This document shows positions 12,034 to 22,017 of a stretch of DNA of 64,000 nt, one piece after another; positions within the stretch are counted from its first letter, which is position 1, and each line of letters starts with the position of its first letter. Source of the stretch: Melampsora larici-populina 98AG31 (Eukaryota > Basidiomycota > Pucciniomycetes > Pucciniales > Melampsoraceae); assembly GCF_000204055.1 (NCBI RefSeq), contig NW_006768778.1, forward strand, positions 1,084,783 to 1,148,782, read 5' to 3'. Under the pieces are notes generated by a model. The model did no database searches and was not told the origin of the DNA. It saw nothing but the letters and a program-made list of their open reading frames with translations. Position numbers and translations under genes: made by a program.

Positions 12034-12312
12034 AGGGGGCTCAAGTCAAAATTTTTGTGGCCTTTTCTTAAAAAATTTGGGAAAGTTTTTTACGGTACCG
12101 TGCTGTAAAAACATTTCCCAATTTGTAAAAAAGGACCGTAAAAATTTCTCTTGGATCTCCTTCTGAGCAGTAAATTTGCGTAAATTTGCTGCTTAAAAGA
12201 TTTGGGATGTCATATAACTTTTCCCAATTGCATAAAATTTACGCAAAATTTTATGCAATTGGGAAAAAAAAATTACGATAAAAGCAGTAAAATATTTTGA
12301 CTTGAGCCCCCC
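12034..12312. mobile_element. 279-bp MITE with 5-bp TATTA flanks
   Basis: The ends GGGGGCTCAAGTCAAAAT and ATTTTGACTTGAGCCCCC are inverted copies. TATTA occurs directly on both sides (12029-12033 and 12313-12317). The interior is AT-rich and strongly foldable: cccaattgcataaaattt is followed within a few bases by its inverse near 12222-12263. There is no coding capacity. Confidence 0.75.
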
Positions 12313-12650
12313 TATTATGCTTCTTAGTCCAAAGCAGGAGATTGTACGTATAATCGATATGTATCTTATACATTGAAAGCAAGCTTGATTTTCAAACATA
12401 TCAGAATCAAAAGTAGTACATCAAAGACCACGACTCATCTCAACAATCTGATACTACATTTTTGTCTCACCCAGCTGGTCCTTTTTTGACAAAGATCAAG
12501 TACAGAACAATTCTTAAAAGCCTCATGAATTTCTGCTTGCACAAGCATACCAACAGGAAGTAGGAAAAGTATATCATCTCTTCAGATCAATGATGTCATG
12601 AACCCCCGTACATGAGAGTATCATTGTAATATCTCGAATCCGGCTGACTA
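12313..12650. other. AT-rich spacer, 3' side of the F-box gene
   Basis: I see no gene here. It presumably holds the 3' untranslated region of the minus-strand F-box gene that ends at 12651. Confidence 0.4.
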
Positions 12651-14459
12651 CTAGAGGGGATCATCAGAAGGCCACCTTATGGTCGTTTTCATAGTGGCTT
12701 GTTCGCAATACTCTTCCAATCGATCCAATGGCTTCTTGAATTCTTCTAGTGGATGTTCAACATCAGCCAGTGTTAACCGCCAGTGAGGCGTTACGACCAG
12801 ATTCTTGAGCTCAGGCCATTTGGCTTCAAGAATCAACCTATTTAAGGTGTTGCAATGATTTGATGTTCTGTAGGTCCACTTGAGACGGCCTAAAGATTTG
12901 CAGTCTTGAAAGGCGTCCAGTAAGAGAGGGTCCCGGGGTGAAAGCTCCAAGTCAGTCAAAAATGGAAGCGAGAAACGAGTTTCAGGACTCCAGCTAGAAT
13001 CGAGTTCCAAGTTTTCTTGCCATCTGCCTTGATGATAAATTGGCATAAGGCCAAAGTCAAGCTTGAGCTTTGTCACGTAAGGTGCAATGTGTTGGATTAT
13101 TAGGTGCGCATAACTTCGTGATAAATCACAATAGCGAATTGCAAGATCAGTGATTGTTTTTGGCCAATTGTAAAGGCACCATTCTGTATCTAAAGCTTTG
13201 TATCCCCATATATGCAACCGTGATAAACATTTGATTTTGGACAGATTGAATTCGAGAGAATCGTCACCATGCTGTTGTTGATCTACAGAATCTGGAAATC
13301 CAGCCAATGTAAGCGACTCGAACAAAGGTTGATGAGCCAGGATGTTTCGTGAGAATTCATTTGCGATCCTCATGCTGCATCCGCCGCGCAATTTTAGATG
13401 CCGGAGTCGTCTGAGATTTGATAACAATGGCACTAGCTCTAATAGAAAGGCTTCTGATCCAGCCCCGTACCCGGATTCTGAATCTACCTTGAAATCATAT
13501 TCAATCACTAGCGCAGAAAGGTTGGGGCACCGATGTATCAAGCATCTCACACTCTCTGGAGAGAGAAATGCTCCAATTTTGGTAGGTTCTTTGTTGTCGT
13601 ATTCAGGGATAAGATTATCATAAAAGGGATCATGTTTTGTAAATTCACCAGGAGGATTACAGCAATTTCCAGAAAGTTTGAGGGATAGTGATCGGACGTA
13701 ACTCCCTTGTTTGAGGAGGATATCTTTGGTCCATAGATCAATTGGTGCTGGAAGAGATGTAGGAAACTTTAGTGTCTGAAATTTGGTTTGAGTGATCAAA
13801 TGTGATTAGAAAGCATTCCTTCATGTATGAGTTGATAGATGACTTACTCTCCATAGACATGGTCGACAACGTTGGTGTATCTCACGCGAAGTAAGTGAAA
13901 AGTTTTGAATACTATTTAAGATTGGCGAGTTTCGGTGCAAATAAGTCTTGTATGGCTTCCGATCACCTGGACCAGATATCACCACCGTACTGTTTGCTCT
14001 TTGGTCGAAGATTGCTTTAGCTTCAAGCTTAGCCATGGAATCAAGTGTTTCGAGTATCTTGTCAAAAATTTCAATCGGTAGATTCATGAGGCCTAGGGGG
14101 CAGAGTGTATGCTCTGATTTCTTAATCTGAGTAGCATTGTCAAGCTTGATGGATGTACTTTCAATGCCCCGTGGATCGCAAGGTTCTAGTAATCTCTTCT
14201 CAATTGGGGATGAGTCGTGTGGGCTTTCTGATAGACCGAATTGAACGAAAATATCGAACATTGATTCCTTCGACCAAATAAACCCTTCCGACTCCAGTTT
14301 CTCGAAACGTTCTCGAAGGAAGTTGTGATGTTCAAGTAATGGCTTAGTCCTCTCGTGAAGTTCAGAGACAATCTCGCGCCAAAGTGGAAGCTGAGCCATG
14401 GAACTAGAGGTTGCCTTGTTGATTTTGTAAACTTTAGGGGCTAGTTGTCGTATCTTCAA
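12651..14459 (-). CDS. F-box protein with leucine-rich-like C-terminus
   Basis: Two exons, 13848-14459 and 12651-13775, are joined over a 72-bp intron (GTAAGT donor, TTTCAG acceptor) in phase 0. The first exon carries an F-box-like core, LMNLPIEIFDKILETLDS, about 110 residues from the start. The second has repeated Leu-rich segments (LRRLRHLKLRGG, ITDLAIRYCDLS, LPFLTDLELSP) as in leucine-rich-repeat substrate adaptors of SCF ubiquitin ligases. F-box proteins bind Skp1 and select substrates for ubiquitination; that role here is inferred. The start could be 14459 or the internal ATG at 14399; the paralogue at 26-28 kb aligns best with the latter. The frame is intact throughout. Large F-box families are common in rust fungi. 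Confidence 0.75.
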
Positions 14460-14973
14460 GCCTTCATTTCAAGAGGCTCAACGTAGATCGGAAAGCTAGG
14501 AAACTTCGATGGTCTATAGATCGTCTTTCAAGGATAAATCCGGCTGAAACTTGAGTATCGAGAAGGTTCGTCAGACTATTACTTCCAGCTACGTGATAAC
14601 GTGACCGGGAATACTGCACAGGAAGAAGTGTGAGGTGCTTTCAATGAGGGAGAATAAAAGCTGAGAATTGACGAGGAGAATGCACAATTCAGCCTTGATG
14701 GCAATGAGAAAGAGAGGCCATAATTGTGGACTCAAAAGATACACGCGGGCCAGGGCTGGAGAGTCGAGACCGATAAAAACCCGAGCGCAGAAGTCGGTAC
14801 GCACAATCACTCACCAACTTTGATCAATTACAATATCTTGATGAATTTTGTTCAATTTTGGATGAAGTCAAAAAGAATTGAGTTTTGGTTCAACTTGACT
14901 AACATTTCAGGTCTAAAATCTCATTTTATTTTGTTTGGTCAAGTGACCATCAGTTTCAATGAGTTCAAATGAA
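14460..14973. promoter_or_regulatory. Upstream region of the F-box gene
   Basis: No ORF of note. The first 60 bp (gtatcttcaag and following) resembles the equivalent region upstream of the broken paralogue at about 28200, so the duplication included some 5' sequence. Confidence 0.4.
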
Positions 14974-14975
14974 TA

Positions 14976-16415
14976 CAGTCAATCCAGATTAGCTTGTCCA
15001 ATCAAAAATTTCGAAACTTTTTTTAAAGTGATACAGGTGATTTTATAAGCATAAATATGCGTATATGAGATAACGAGTTTGATCCACCCTGACCAACCAG
15101 ACCATTCCACTGTTTGAATGATCCAACCTGTCCTCACCGCCATTTCCTTATCCTCACATCCATTGGTCCAGCTTGATCACACTCGATCCATTCTCTTAGA
15201 TCTGGACACTTGCTGTAAGTTTTGAACGTGTCCTCTTGGTTTTGAATTTAATCTCACAGTTTCTCTTTTGATCTTGTTTTGATCGTCTCAGCTTCGATCC
15301 AAACTTTTACACCTTCAATCCAACCTTCTCGTCTTCGATACCGGTCTCTTTGCTCTGATTTGCTTGTGTAACTCATTTTGTGTTGATATTCAGGTTGATT
15401 CAAGAGTACATGACACCCTCACAGAGATCCACCAATGCATTTAGACATGTACTGTTGTATCTCTCCTCCCGATCATGATGAACTGCAATATGTTTCCTTT
15501 ACCGCCTGCTCTGAATTCATCTCTTGTACATAGTCGTTAAGGAGATATCTGAATGTAAGCGGAATTGAGCAATAGAATCTAAAAAGATAAACCCGTTATC
15601 GTAATTGCATCCTTCCTTGCTTTCAAACTTCACTATGCAGTTTATGTCTTTTGCCACTTGGTATGGAACTCTTTGAGCTTTGCCCACACAAGACTTGGCT
15701 TTCCAGCTGTTGGGGCACCTCTCATCTGTGAATGCCATCATAGCACATGATCTCCTTTCTACGTCCGATGGTATTGGTGCATCTGGAAAGTGAAGATACC
15801 ACTGACAGAGTCTATATTTCAAATATTCTATTACAGAGGAAAGGAGGACTGAAAAAGTTGAAGCAGAAAAACATTGACAGGGTGGATTCAAAGACAAGGA
15901 CAAAAAGTACAAATGCAAGGAACGAGTCAATCAAGAAACACAGAGCTTGAAGGTTGGATTCAAAGCTGACAAGTTGAATCTGATGCCCAAAGGAAGGATT
16001 CAACAACGATTCAAGGAGATTGTCTCAGAATTGAAGCCTAGATGTCAAAGTAAAGAGATCGATTGAAGATAAGAGGGTTAAATCGAGGTTTAGATCGAAG
16101 CTGAGTCGATTAAAACAAGATCAAAAGAGAAACTGTGAGATTAAATTCAAAACCAAGAGGACACATTCAAAACTTACAGCAAGTGTCCAGATCTAAGAGA
16201 ATGGATCGAGTGTGATCAAGCTGGACCGATGGATGTGAGGATAAGGAAATGGCGGTGAGGACAGGTTGGATCATTCAAACAGTGGAATGGTCTGGTTGGT
16301 CAGGGTGGATCAAACTCGTTATCTCATATACGCATATTTATGCTTATAAAATCACCTGTATCACTTTAAAAAAAGTTTGAAATTTTTGATTGGACAAGCT
16401 AATCTGGATTGACTG
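14976..16415. mobile_element. 1.44-kb foldback element, about 330-bp arms, TA flanks
   Basis: Arms at about 14976-15310 and 16089-16415 are inverted copies with few differences. They start CAGTCAATCCAGATTAGC and are flanked by TA on both sides (14974-14975 and 16416-16417). A CAGT terminus with a TA target is the pattern of Tc1/mariner (pogo/Fot1-like) elements. No transposase is present, so it would be non-autonomous. The 780-bp centre holds a 137-codon minus-strand frame listed separately. Confidence 0.8.
15517..15930 (-). CDS. Cysteine-containing ORF inside the foldback element
   Basis: This open frame occupies most of the element's unique centre. Its C-terminal two thirds look protein-like, with spaced cysteines (RRSCAMMAFTDERC, SWKAKSCVG, DINCIVKFESKEGC) and a hydrophobic stretch GFIFLDSIAQF. 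The N-terminal 40 residues are low complexity and may not be translated. It resembles small cysteine-rich secreted proteins in composition, but no signal peptide is visible, so it may be a captured 3' exon. I do not recognise the family. Confidence 0.35.
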   Translation of the reverse strand: MTRSLHLYFLSLSLNPPCQCFSASTFSVLLSSVIEYLKYRLCQWYLHFPDAPIPSDVERRSCAMMAFTDERCPNSWKAKSCVGKAQRVPYQVAKDINCIVKFESKEGCNYDNGFIFLDSIAQFRLHSDISLTTMYKR

Positions 16416-16556
16416 TATGTCGCGCTGAGAGAGATTCAGAATGTCTATGGCCGTGCATGCCTTTTGGTCTTACAAGATAGTCATGTTCAATTAGGGCAGT
16501 TCAAGTTTGAACTTTTAAGACCAATTTTACGTTATAAGACATGATTGATGTCCTTA

Positions 16557-17372
16557 CACTACACAAAAGATAATATTTTCTGGGCAGAAAATTAAATTAT
16601 TGATACACAAAAATATTGAAAGGCCAGGAGAAGGGCAAAAAATAAATAAAAATATGCATCTTGTTCCCTGCGGTGAGAGCTTCACTCTCCATATTTTTCC
16701 ATATTTTTACAGTCTGTATTGATAAGTGTACTAACAATAAACCTTCATAATCATCCAATTACAACCTGTAACAAGCACTGAAATTTGGCTCATTAGTGTT
16801 TAGAGAAACTTTTGATTTCTGAAAACACCTATAACTTTGTCAAATCTGCCTCAAAACACTCGATTTTAAGTGCATTAGAAAGCTGAACTCTTCCTCTCGA
16901 ACTTTCATAAGATCAAGAACTATGTAGCTAGTATAACAATCATTCTATGCATCTGTATGTACAAATGTATAAAAAAGATGATATCTTTTTTAGAAGACCA
17001 GCATGCTGTGTGGTCCTATTATGAACTATTTGGAGGACAATTCCAGCTTACCAATGCACCCAAAATCGAGCGTTTTGGACCGGAATTGAAAAAAATATGA
17101 GTATTTTCAGAAATCAAAAGTTTCTCTAAACACTAATGAGCCAAATTTCAGTGCTTGTTACAGGTTGTAATTGGATGATTGTGAAGGTTGATTGTTAGTA
17201 CACTTATCAATATGGATTGTAAAAATACGGAAAAACATGCGGAGTGAAGTTCTCAACGCAGGGAACAAGATGCATATTTTTATTCATTTTTTGCTCTCCT
17301 CCTGGCCTCTCAATATTTTTGTGTATCAATAATTTAATTTTCTGCCCAGAAAATATTATCTTTCTTGTAGTG
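16557..17372. mobile_element. 816-bp MITE with about 275-bp arms, TTA duplication
   Basis: Inverted arms at 16557-16830 and about 17100-17372 start CACTACA and share AGATAATATTTTCTGGGCAG. TTA stands directly on both sides (16554-16556 and 17373-17375). TTA duplications are typical of PIF/Harbinger or Tourist-type MITEs. It lies inside the larger element, only 60 bp from that element's left end, so it inserted later. No ORF. Confidence 0.8.
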
Positions 17373-17679
17373 TTAAAAAAAACTTATAATTTAAGGCCTC
17401 CGAGCCACCTCTCGAGGTGGCTCGCTGATTTATAAATTATAAGTTGTCTTATAATTTTATAAGTCTTCTGGCTCAAACGCAAAAAAACAGGTGAGCGCCG
17501 GTGGTAAGAGGACAGAGGTGCAAAAAAAAAGTGTACCTTGGTTTCACCGGTCAAAAAAAAAAAAAGTCGGTGTACCTTGATTTCACCAGCTGTCACACGC
17601 TTGGCCCTGATTTCACCCGCTCGATCACCTGCTTACTCTAACCCCGAGTAGACCCCTATCACAACTATCTCGTCCATCT

Positions 17680-18180
17680 CATCTCATCCCATCCTCAACC
17701 TCCGTTATCCTCAACCTCCGTTATCCTCAACCTTCAATCTCATTTCATTTGATTTCATCTCAACTTGTTCAAATCAAAATCATTCAACTCGAAATCATTC
17801 AACTAACTCGAAATCATTCAACTCATTTTATTCGATCTCAACTCGAAATCATTCAAATCGAAAACCTTCATCTCATTTTATTCGATTTCATCTCAACTTG
17901 TTCGATTTCATCTCATTTTATTCGATTTCATCTCAACTGGTTCAACTCGAAATCATTCAACTCATTTTATTTGATTTCATCTCATTTTATTCGATTTCAA
18001 CTCGAAATCATTCAAATCCAAAACCTTCATCTCATTTTATTCGATTTCAACTCGAAAACCTTCAATCTCATTTCATTTGATTTCATCTCAACTTGTTCAA
18101 ATCGAAAATATTCAAATCGAAATCATTCAATTAAAACTTGTTCACTTGAAGACCTTCGATTTCATCTCACTCATTCAAGA
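17680..18180 (+). repeat. Degenerate ttcatctcaa / tcgaaatcattcaa repeat tract
   Basis: About 500 bp of irregularly repeated pyrimidine-rich words (tcatctcattttattcgattt, ctcgaaatcattcaa). The long open frame across it (17749-18213) is a by-product of the repeat and not a credible protein. The tract lies directly upstream of a small spliced ORF and could be its leader. Confidence 0.6.
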
Positions 18181-18290
18181 ACACATTTGATTCAAGTCAA
18201 TTCTTCACGATAGTCAATTGCATTCAACTCAGTCTAGTTCAAAGTCAATGACATTTTGAAATCAATTCAATCACTCAAATTCAATCCCAC

Positions 18291-18619
18291 CATGGAAGCT
18301 CAAGTGAGTTTTTTGATTATCTATTTTGTTACAGTTCATTTCGGTTGAGAGTTCCACAAATACTGATACTGCATGACCCTGTTAGGTTACCAGTGCCCGC
18401 GGACCTCGTAGAACTAAGGCTCAGCTTGCACACGATCTGATTGCCAGTGGGTGCACGGGCAAGGGCAAGCCTACAACTGCCGATGTTCATCGTTCTCTCC
18501 TCGCAAGCAAATCTAGAGGACCAGTCCCAGCAATTAGTTCAGGATCAAGACCGGCTCGAAATTCTAAGAAAACTCATACGACTCCCCAAACCACCCAATC
18601 CAAGGTGCCGCCGCTGTAG
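18291..18619 (+). pseudogene. N-terminal fragment of an unknown spliced gene
   Basis: A good Kozak-like context (caccATGGAAGCTCAA) is followed at once by a GTGAGT intron (18303-18384) and a second exon reading VTSARGPRRTKAQLAHDL and on. The frame ends at 18619, about 10 bp inside the repeat that begins near 18604. It is basic and Ser/Thr-rich, perhaps a DNA-binding N-terminus. The abrupt end at the repeat border suggests the rest was displaced by an insertion. Function unknown. Confidence 0.4.
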
Positions 18620-20100
18620 AACTCCTACGCAGTGTGGCGTAGGCTGAGCCGGAGAAGGTAAGAATCACCGCCTAGAAGAACGGATGAAACTACGGTGCTG
18701 TGAAGCTGCCTTCAACCTTTAAAAAATTCTACTACAAAAAATATGTAGGACAATTCTTAACACTTCCGCCTTTACAAGTTCCCGTAAACCTAATTTACCC
18801 CGAAGAAGGATATTCACACTTTCTAAACCCTATTTATCCCGCCCACAACTGAGCCACACACACACAAAGTTTAATAAAAAATTAAAAAAACAAAATTTAA
18901 AATCCCAACCTGAACTGGATTTGAACCCAGGTTCAGTCCTTTTCCCCCTTGGCCCTGACTTGGCCCTGTACTCGAGTAGACAACTCTCCAAAAATAAAAA
19001 AATTAAAATTAAAATAAAACAACCCTCCTTCCACTCGACTTCAATTTCAACCACACTTCCTTAACACACAACAACTCAATTCTTTAATGTAAGTCTTTCT
19101 TTTCTTCCTTTTACTTGACTTTTAAACTAACAGCTAACTAATCTAAAAAAAACTTGCTCTTTCTTCTTGATCCTTTATGACTAGGATAATCGAGTTGAAC
19201 ACTAGCTGATCACTCGATTATTAACTACTAACTACACTATCGATCAGAAACACAAAAGAAACACTTCGATCGACTTGCTTCGATCTTCTACACCCATGCG
19301 ACACGAGATCCCCCTCTTCTACACCAACAACCACCTCCCTTTTATACCTTTCCATCCTCAAAACTCCGACCGATTCTTCTCTTTCAATTCCGACCGATTC
19401 TCTTTTATTTTTACTTCGCTCCGACCGATTCTCTTTTCAACTCCTATCCTTATTCATTTCAATTTCGCTCTTTCCCTTCCATTGTTTGGTTTTAAATACC
19501 AGGTATGTTCTTTCTCTTATCTCCTTCCTTTTTCTCCACTTTCCTCCTTCTCATTCAGATCTCATTAACATCATCTTGGTTTTATTCATTTAGGATTCGA
19601 TTTCTGGACTGTGTTTTAAATTGATCAATCAATCCAATTTCGATTTTGGATCTTCCAAGTAAGTTCAATTTCGATTTTCTTCTTTTGAATTACTTCCTTC
19701 CTCTCTGACATCATCTATTCTTTCTTTCTCCACTATCTCATCTTTACTTGTGTTTTAGATTTTGATTTTGACTCTTCATTATATGTGTAAGATCTTTTCT
19801 TCTATTCTGATGAACTACTGAAACTGACATCATTAACTGCTCTTATTGATCTTCTCAGGTTTGAATTTCGATTTTGATGCTTGATCTTCTTTTTTTTTTA
19901 ATAGTAAGTCTTTCCTGTTCTTGTATGTATCTGATTGATAATGACATGATACTGAAATGGAACTCCCTGATCATTTTAACTTTGCACCCCAGAATCGAAC
20001 CTGATCTTCAGTTTGTTGTTTCAATCTATATCTATATCAAATGATGGTGATGTGTACATTTCGATTTTGAGCTTCCTCTTCATTTCTTTTGAACTAGATA
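18604..20100 (+). mobile_element. Repeat 5' region with antisense tRNA-like segment
   Basis: This starts with gtagaactcctacgcagtg, contains the hairpin ctacgc...gcgtag, and matches 8746-8636 in inverse orientation. At about 18985 down to 18900 on the minus strand, ggagagttgtctactcgagt, then gggttcaaatcc (a polymerase III B-box match), then an AT-rich tail, look like a tRNA-derived head. Next comes a leader-like region with ttttatacct near 19345 and several possible small introns leading into the Myb/SANT-like gene. It may be that gene's promoter region or an inserted element. Confidence 0.45.
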
Positions 20101-20373
20101 CTGACTTGTGTTTTGAAGCATTTCTTCTTTTGTTTATTTTCCTTTGTTAATATGAAATAATGTTGTAATAGGGTAGTTAATACTTGATGAAATAAAATAT
20201 TGAAGATAATCTTGACTCCAAAAGCAAATGAGCCATAGTGAGATATTAAGAAGTTTTGCTTTATCTTATATGTTAATATGTGTTTTGTTCTTAACATGGT
20301 GCAGTAAATGTGAATTGAAAAGTGAGTAATTTCCATGTGAAAAAAGATGAGATGACCCAAGTGTTGCATATCT

Positions 20374-22017
20374 TTGTTGGATTTGATTTCCACACCGCCT
20401 TCAGGAGCACCTAAGTCAACCCCTCATGTTAGCCCGAATTTCGACACGGTTGACTATGAGGAGATCATTGCGAACTTCAGTCGTCCAAGCTTCCGGAATG
20501 CCCTTTTTGGTGGGGGTAATAAAACTAAAGTCGCCGGACAGGGAGCAAAGGAACTGTGTAACCAACTAGCTAGTCAGATCAACACCGACTTCAACCGGCG
20601 CCATAATACCACTAATATCCGCCTCACTGGCCGTCAACTCCCGTTGCGATTGATCCGATACAAACGCAAATATATGGAAACTAATCGTAAAAGTTTGGCT
20701 ACTGGTTTTGGGTTAACCGAGGCAGAAAGGGAGTGTGGACTTTTAGTTGAAGACAAATTAGAAATGGTTTGCCCGCTGTATTCAAAGATGCATGAGCTAT
20801 TCAAGGACAAGGGGAATGTGAACCCTTTTGGTATCATGGACAGCGGTTTGATTGACGGTGAAGAAGGTGAAGGTGAAGGTGAAGAAGAAGGAGATGAAGA
20901 AGAAGGCGATGAAGGTGACGAAGGTGAAGAAGGTGATGAAGGTGAAGAAGAAGAAGGTGAAGGCGATGAAGGCGATGAAGGTGATGAAGGCGATGAAGGC
21001 GACGGCGACGGCGATGAAGACATCAAGCCTAAAATCAGTTTATTTGGCGCCACATCAATTGTCATCTCCGACTCCGAGCCAGAGGAAGGCCTCTCTACCC
21101 TCACAAAGCGCATTGATGGTAACAATGGTAGACATTCCACCAGAAAGGCCAGTCCCAGTGACATTTTGCCTCCCATCCTAACTCCTCCTGTCCATTTCCA
21201 AATGCCATCAACTTTCAAGAATCGAAACCCTCTACCGACTCAAAAGAGCAAAGCAAACCTGCCCACCAAACAATCCAAAGCCTCAACATCGACTAATGTT
21301 AGCCATCCCAAACGTAAACGTGCTACGCCGGCAATCCGTAAGAATCGTCGAGAGGCCAAACTCACCTCTGCTGAGCTTGCCTTGGACGACTCCGATTCTG
21401 AAAACAAACCAACAAGCAAAGCAAACCTGCCCAGCAAAGAGTCCGAAGCTTCAACATTGACTAATGTTAGTCATCCCAAACGTAAACGTGCTACGCCGGC
21501 AATCCGTAAGAATCGTCGAGAGGCCAAACTCACCTCTGCTGAGCTTGCCTTGGACGACTCCGATTCTGAAAACAAACCCAGCGGAAGCGGAAGCATGTCA
21601 TATCGAGGAACTTTAGCCGGTCGCCCTTTGGATCCCCTGCCATCAATCGATCCTGCTAATGTCCGTTCAAAAGAGTACAAGAATCCAATTGCCAGTGCCC
21701 TCCAAAGTGGCAACGATAGCAAGTTTTCAATCCTGAAGGTCAACAGCGATTGGCGACACACTTTTGAGGAATCAAAGCGAGAGGAAGAACGTCAACTGAA
21801 GAAAGATGCCCTTGATATGGAAGCTTCCAAATTGACGTGGGCTAAAGAACAATACTATCATGAACACCTGGAAGCTAAGGAGAAGGCTGTCACTGAAAAT
21901 AAAATAAATGAAGCACGTGAAAGAACTCAATTGGCCAAGGACTTAGCGCTCGGTGGCAAATCACCAGAAGAGGTGCGAGATTACCTTAATATGATCTTTC
22001 CTGACAAGAATCAATAA
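20374..22017 (+). CDS. Myb/SANT-like protein of the Harbinger element
   Basis: The frame opens at 20374 without an ATG. A likely acceptor (CCTTCAG) at about 20404 means the first coding exon lies upstream and was not found. The product is about 540 aa. Residues 20-150 form a helical, Trp-poor Myb/SANT-like domain (GAKELCNQLASQINTDF, LPLRLIRYKRKYMETN, EMVCPLYSKMHELF) of the kind that accompanies Harbinger transposases and helps them bind DNA and enter the nucleus. It is followed by an 80-residue Glu/Asp/Gly tract (about 20860-21020), basic clusters (HPKRKRATPAIRKNRR) and a C-terminal helical, possibly coiled-coil region. A unit of about 55 residues is duplicated in tandem at 21241-21411 and 21418-21582. 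The frame is intact over its whole length. Confidence 0.65.
   Translation: MLDLISTPPSGAPKSTPHVSPNFDTVDYEEIIANFSRPSFRNALFGGGNKTKVAGQGAKELCNQLASQINTDFNRRHNTTNIRLTGRQLPLRLIRYKRKYMETNRKSLATGFGLTEAERECGLLVEDKLEMVCPLYSKMHELFKDKGNVNPFGIMDSGLIDGEEGEGEGEEEGDEEEGDEGDEGEEGDEGEEEEGEGDEGDEGDEGDEGDGDGDEDIKPKISLFGATSIVISDSEPEEGLSTLTKRIDGNNGRHSTRKASPSDILPPILTPPVHFQMPSTFKNRNPLPTQKSKANLPTKQSKASTSTNVSHPKRKRATPAIRKNRREAKLTSAELALDDSDSENKPTSKANLPSKESEASTLTNVSHPKRKRATPAIRKNRREAKLTSAELALDDSDSENKPSGSGSMSYRGTLAGRPLDPLPSIDPANVRSKEYKNPIASALQSGNDSKFSILKVNSDWRHTFEESKREEERQLKKDALDMEASKLTWAKEQYYHEHLEAKEKAVTENKINEARERTQLAKDLALGGKSPEEVRDYLNMIFPDKNQ
21241..21582 (+). repeat. In-frame tandem duplication of about 171 bp
   Basis: Two copies encode SKANLP...HPKRKRATPAIRK...ALDDSDSENKP. 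The second half of each is almost identical in DNA, while the first 40 bp differ more. Each copy ends in a basic stretch followed by an acidic serine site (LDDSDSE) that resembles a casein kinase II target. Confidence 0.85.

Noticed and set aside
17749..18213. 154-codon plus-strand frame (HFIRSQLEIIQ repeats)
   Set aside because: The repeats come from a degenerate pyrimidine-rich tandem tract; overlapping frames are equally open and there is no domain.
20634..21218. 194-codon minus-strand frame, Ser/Pro-rich
   Set aside because: It is the antisense shadow of the Glu/Gly-coding repeat in the Myb/SANT-like gene; its composition is explained by the complement of gaaggtgat-type codons.
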